Below, piece by piece: positions 60,656-64,000 of a stretch of DNA of 64,000 nt (positions are counted from its first letter, which is position 1; every line of letters starts with the position of its first letter). Source of the DNA: Pedobacter gandavensis (lineage in GTDB: Bacteria; Bacteroidota; Bacteroidia; Sphingobacteriales; Sphingobacteriaceae); assembly GCF_014172405.1 (NCBI RefSeq), contig NZ_WNXC01000011.1:124001-188000 (forward strand), in the 5' to 3' direction. The translations under genes and the position numbers were made by a program. The notes beneath the pieces are model-generated. The model saw nothing but the letters and a program-made list of their open reading frames with translations. It was not told where the DNA came from and did no database searches.

Positions 60656-62125
60656 TTAAATGCTTTGTAATAAGTGTTCAACGGATTTTACTGCACCGTC
60701 TTCTAATAATATTCTTTTCTCTATGCAGGCTGGAAGTTGTGATTCAAAGTGGCCAACGTAAATTAACGTGCTGCCATCTTTACACAGTTCATCTACCAGT
60801 CTGTTGAAATGTTGTGTCTGTTGCTGATCTAGCCCCTGACAAGGTTCATCAAGAATCAGTATTGCTGGTTTTTTAACAATAGTCCTCGCCAATAAGGTTA
60901 AGCGTTGCTTGCCTAATGGCAGTTCATTCATCAAAGTGTTTTTGTAGGCTGATAATCCGAAATACTGGATCAACTCATCTACCTGGGCATGTTTTGTTGA
61001 TCCCGGACTGCAATACAATCCTGAACTGTCATAAAATCCGGAGGCGATACTTTGCCAAACAGTAGCAGAGGCATCAAAATACCAGTGTAATTCTGGTGAA
61101 ATTAAACCAATGCGTTCTTTGATCTCCCAGATGCTTTCGCCAGTTCCTCTTTTATTCCCGAAAAGGAAGAAGTTGTTGGCATAAGCCTGAGGATGATCTC
61201 CACTGATTAAACTTAACAAAGTTGATTTTCCAGAGCCATTATGCCCTTGTAAAAGCCACTTTTCACCTGGTTTCACTTCCCAGTTGATGTTTTTTAATAC
61301 TTGTTTATCTCCATATCTGATGTTCACATCAATCATCTTGATGATGTGTTCAGCTGAATCAGTAAGGATTTCTCTTTGCAGAAAAGAAGGTAAAGGTTTA
61401 ATGATTTCTTCCACTTCTTGTTGAGGTAATTCAGGGGAAGAAATCTCTTGTAATCTGCCATCTTTTAAAAGCGCAAAGCGATTGATCGCTGCTGGTAACT
61501 CGCTTTCATTGCCAATGATGATCAACTGGGTTCCATTTTCCGATATTTCGGTCAATAAATCATTTAAGTTTTTACGGGAAAGTTTATCCAATCCATTGTA
61601 TGGTTGATCTAAGATTAACAATTGAGGTTTAGACCATAAGGCCTTAACCAATTGTAATTTCTTATGTTCTCCGCTAGACAATTGTAAAAGCGCTGAATTT
61701 TTTAAACCTGCAAAACCTAATGCAGTTAATAATCGTTCTAATGCTTCAAATGAAAGTTGCTGATCATTGCCAAAGCGCGTCAATTCTGCGATCACCGTAG
61801 CGGTAATTGCCGTAGCCAAACTCTGGTAACGCTGTTGATAATAGAAATTAGAAGCCCCTTCAAGATCTTTAAACTGATACCAGTTCGCTACATAATGTAC
61901 CTTTGCTGGCAAGGGAGAAGAAAGATCAAAATTCAGCTGAATGTCGCCCTCTAAGGTAGGGATCATACCTGCAATTGCTTTTGCTAAAGTAGTTTTTCCG
62001 GTACCACTTTCGCCACATAACAACCAATTGTCATTGCGATTTATCGTCCAGCATAAATCCTGTAATACAGGTTTCTGCTGATACTTTAAATTAAGGTTGT
62101 GAATATGGACGACGGGCTGTGACAT
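60656..62125 (-). CDS. Tandem ABC ATPase (ModF-like), embedded in the leu operon
   Basis: 489 residues, two ABC domains and no membrane segments. NBD1 about 1-235: Walker A GESGTGKTT, signature LSSGEHKKLQLVKA, Walker B LLILDQPYNGLD, where the catalytic Glu is replaced by Gln. NBD2 about 255-489: Walker A GHNGSGKST, Walker B ILILDEPCQGLD, signature weakly kept as LPLGKQRLTLLAR. This is the layout of ModF/PhrA-like duplicated ATPases. It begins inside the leuD stop (TAATG) and ends one base before leuB, so it is fully part of the operon. The function is unknown; involvement in leucine synthesis is only suggested by position. Confidence 0.85.
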   Translation of the reverse strand: MSQPVVHIHNLNLKYQQKPVLQDLCWTINRNDNWLLCGESGTGKTTLAKAIAGMIPTLEGDIQLNFDLSSPLPAKVHYVANWYQFKDLEGASNFYYQQRYQSLATAITATVIAELTRFGNDQQLSFEALERLLTALGFAGLKNSALLQLSSGEHKKLQLVKALWSKPQLLILDQPYNGLDKLSRKNLNDLLTEISENGTQLIIIGNESELPAAINRFALLKDGRLQEISSPELPQQEVEEIIKPLPSFLQREILTDSAEHIIKMIDVNIRYGDKQVLKNINWEVKPGEKWLLQGHNGSGKSTLLSLISGDHPQAYANNFFLFGNKRGTGESIWEIKERIGLISPELHWYFDASATVWQSIASGFYDSSGLYCSPGSTKHAQVDELIQYFGLSAYKNTLMNELPLGKQRLTLLARTIVKKPAILILDEPCQGLDQQQTQHFNRLVDELCKDGSTLIYVGHFESQLPACIEKRILLEDGAVKSVEHLLQSI

Positions 62126-62709
62126 TATTTTGTTTGTTCAAATTCTTCAATTAAATGCTTTTGGTTTAAGATGAAATCGATATCATCATAACCATTGATT
62201 AAGCAAGATTTTTTATAAGCATTGATCTCAAAACCTTCTTGAGCACCAGTAGCTACAATAGTTACGGTTTGGTTTTCTAAATCTACTTCCAGCTGTGCAG
62301 CATGGTCTTTTTCAACGGTGCTAAAGATTTCAGCTAAGAACGCATCAGTTACCTGAATAGGCAATAGACCATTGTTCAAAGCATTTCCTTTAAAGATGTC
62401 TGCAAAGAAACTGCTGATCACCACATCAAAACCTGCATCTTGAATTGCCCATGCGGCGTGCTCGCGACTACTTCCGCAACCGAAGTTTTTTCCTGCAACC
62501 AGGATTCTTCCGCTATAGTCTGGGTTATTCATGACGAAATCAGCTTTAAGCGTTTGATCTCCATTGTAACGCCAGTCGCGGAATAAGTTCTCACCAAAAC
62601 CTTCACGGGTCGTTGCTTTTAGAAATCTCGCCGGAATGATCTGATCCGTATCAATGTTCTCTATGTTTAAAGGCACAACTGCCGAGGTTAATTTTTCAAA
62701 TTTTCTCAT
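62125..62709 (-). CDS. leuD: 3-isopropylmalate dehydratase small subunit
   Basis: 194 residues. VVPLNIENIDTDQIIPARFLK opening, VAGKNFGCGSSREHAAWAIQDAGFDVVISSFFADIFKGNALNNGLLPI core. Swivelling domain that forms the isopropylmalate isomerase with LeuC. 11 nt after leuC; its stop overlaps the start of the ABC gene. Confidence 0.95.
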   Translation of the reverse strand: MRKFEKLTSAVVPLNIENIDTDQIIPARFLKATTREGFGENLFRDWRYNGDQTLKADFVMNNPDYSGRILVAGKNFGCGSSREHAAWAIQDAGFDVVISSFFADIFKGNALNNGLLPIQVTDAFLAEIFSTVEKDHAAQLEVDLENQTVTIVATGAQEGFEINAYKKSCLINGYDDIDFILNQKHLIEEFEQTK

Positions 62710-62720
62710 GATTCTTCGGA

Positions 62721-64000
62721 TTAAGCGTGTACAGGTTCGTTCAATAAAGTTCTTACATCGGTAACCTTACCCGTAATTGCAGCTGCTGCTGCGGTTAATG
62801 GGCTGGCTAAAAATGTGCGGGAATCCGGACCTTGTCTGCCTTCAAAGTTTCTGTTAGAAGTAGACACACAGTATTTTCCTGCTGGAATTTTATCTTCATT
62901 CATTCCTAAGCAAGCACTACATCCTGGCTCACGCAATTGAAAACCTGCAGCTTCAAAAATCTTATCTAAGCCTTCCGCAATTGCTTGTTGTTCCACTTGT
63001 TTAGAACCCGGAACAATCCATGCAATTACATTTTCTGCTTTCTGGCGACCTTTTACAAATTCCGCCACTTCCCGTAAATCTTCGATTCTTGAATTGGTAC
63101 AGCTGCCAATGAATACATAATCAATAGCTTTTCCTACCAATTCTGTATCTTCTTCGATGCCCATATAATCCAAAGCTTTTTGGAAAGAAGCCTGTTCAGA
63201 AACCGCTTGATCACCTGTAGCAGGGATGTGTGCAGCGATGCCCATACCCATACCTGGATTTGTTCCGTAAGTAATCATTGGGCTGATGTCTGCTGCGTCA
63301 AACGTTAATACGCTATCAAATTTCGCATCAGCATCACTATATAATGTTTTCCAATAAGCTAGTGATTTATCCCACTCTTCGCCTGCCGGAGCAAATTCTC
63401 TTCCTTTAATGTAATCGTAAGTGATCTGGTCAGGGGCAATTAAACCACCTCTGGCACCCATCTCAATACTCATATTACAGATCGTCATTCTCGCTTCCAT
63501 ACTCAAAGCCTCAATGGTTGATCCTGCATATTCAATAAAATAACCTGTACCACCGGCAGCAGATATTTTAGCGATAATGTATAGAATAATGTCTTTAGCA
63601 GAAACACCAGTACCCAACTCACCATTCACCTCGATTTTCATCGTTTTTGGTTTCTGTTGCAATAAGCATTGTGTTGCAAAAACCTGCTCTACTTGTGAAG
63701 TACCAATACCGAAAGCAATTGCACCAAAAGCACCATGTGTAGAGGTATGACTATCACCACAAACCATCGTTTTTCCTGGAAGGGTAATCCCTAATTCCGG
63801 ACCGATAACGTGGACAATTCCTTGGAAAGGGTGACCTAAACCATACAGCTCAATACCGAATTCTGCACAGTTTTTAGTCAGCATATCCACCTGAAAACGG
63901 GAAAGCTCTTCTTTAATTGGTTGTAATTGATTTAAAGTAGGTACGTTGTGATCTGCGGTAGCCACAGTTTGTTGCGGGCGGAAAACAGGTAAACCTCTTT
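62721..64000 (-). CDS. leuC: 3-isopropylmalate dehydratase large subunit, N-terminus cut by window edge
   Basis: 426 residues visible; the frame stays open to base 64000 (RGLPVFRPQQTVATADHNVPT), so about 40 residues lie outside. The GTG at 63965 is internal and not the start. DHNVPT, GDSHTSTHGAFG, the [4Fe-4S] ligands in GSCTNSR and GCSACLG, and the C-terminal SNRNFEGRQG are present. Aconitase-type isomerisation of isopropylmalate with LeuD. Confidence 0.96.
   Translation of the reverse strand, partial: RGLPVFRPQQTVATADHNVPTLNQLQPIKEELSRFQVDMLTKNCAEFGIELYGLGHPFQGIVHVIGPELGITLPGKTMVCGDSHTSTHGAFGAIAFGIGTSQVEQVFATQCLLQQKPKTMKIEVNGELGTGVSAKDIILYIIAKISAAGGTGYFIEYAGSTIEALSMEARMTICNMSIEMGARGGLIAPDQITYDYIKGREFAPAGEEWDKSLAYWKTLYSDADAKFDSVLTFDAADISPMITYGTNPGMGMGIAAHIPATGDQAVSEQASFQKALDYMGIEEDTELVGKAIDYVFIGSCTNSRIEDLREVAEFVKGRQKAENVIAWIVPGSKQVEQQAIAEGLDKIFEAAGFQLREPGCSACLGMNEDKIPAGKYCVSTSNRNFEGRQGPDSRTFLASPLTAAAAAITGKVTDVRTLLNEPVHA

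Noticed and set aside
63963..63965. GTG at 63965 as the start of leuC
   Set aside because: The frame continues to the window edge with LeuC-like sequence (FRPQQTVATADHNVPT), so the gene is truncated by the window and not short.
1..64000. tRNA or rRNA genes and insertion sequences
   Set aside because: I found no tRNA-like cloverleaf, rRNA segment, transposase or terminal inverted repeat in the intergenic spaces.

Overview
The window looks like chromosome of a Bacteroidota bacterium, most likely Sphingobacteriaceae and Pedobacter-like. This is inferred from TAnnTTTG-type promoters with TTTG/TTG boxes about 18-25 nt upstream, weak Shine-Dalgarno use, many lipoproteins with Cys lipoboxes, a TamB/TamL pair, the long Bacteroidota-type IspG, an HmuY-family heme lipoprotein, and DUF2911/DUF6702 proteins. 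It is moderately AT-rich and almost fully coding. I see no tRNA, rRNA, prophage, insertion sequence or CRISPR array. Two genes are cut by the edges: a cyclopropane-fatty-acid synthase-like gene at the left and leuC at the right.

Layout. 1-6.3 kb: cfa-like 3' end, a BON/SH3 pair, a DEAD-box helicase, a GPH/MFS transporter and an APC amino-acid permease. 6.4-20.8 kb: topoisomerase IV subunits parE and parC (+) flanking a minus-strand envelope block (tamB, tamL, yihY) and a cytidine deaminase. 20.9-25.9 kb: M1 peptidase, HupE/UreJ-like protein, DUF6702 protein, and an unrecognised lipoprotein. 26.1-33.6 kb: an iron/heme uptake operon (TonB receptor, HmuY-like lipoprotein, HmuT, HmuU, HmuV, HmuS) behind a promoter with three Fur-family-like palindromes. 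33.7-36.1 kb: mlaE, mlaF and an RNA methyltransferase on the minus strand. 36.3-42.1 kb: SDR, PspC, LiaF-like, RDD, IspG and DUF2911 genes. 43.2-52.2 kb: a heme biosynthesis cluster (hemA, hemC-hemD fusion, hemB, hemL, hemE, hemJ) with a two-component system and a TPR protein inserted between hemL and hemE. 52.3-54.4 kb: an ECF sigma / anti-sigma / outer-membrane protein module. 54.5-56.6 kb: orphan ABC ATPase, small lipoprotein, YdeI-like protein. 56.8-64 kb: a minus-strand branched-chain amino-acid operon, leuC-leuD-(tandem ABC ATPase)-leuB-leuA-ilvA.

The most unusual items are these. (1) A family of three related hairpin elements (626-705, 1956-2049, 42124-42214), each just 3' of a gene in the same orientation, with a conserved core, unrelated outer stems and compensatory base changes in two of the copies. 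(2) A perfect sliding-clamp-type pentapeptide (QLDLF) at the extreme C-terminus of ParC after a roughly 190-residue disordered tail. (3) A tandem ABC ATPase in the leu operon whose first half lacks the catalytic Walker-B glutamate. (4) A signalling module embedded in the heme biosynthesis operon. (5) Two genes whose start codons sit where transcription should start, suggesting leaderless mRNAs. All calls come from reading the sequence; no database search was run.
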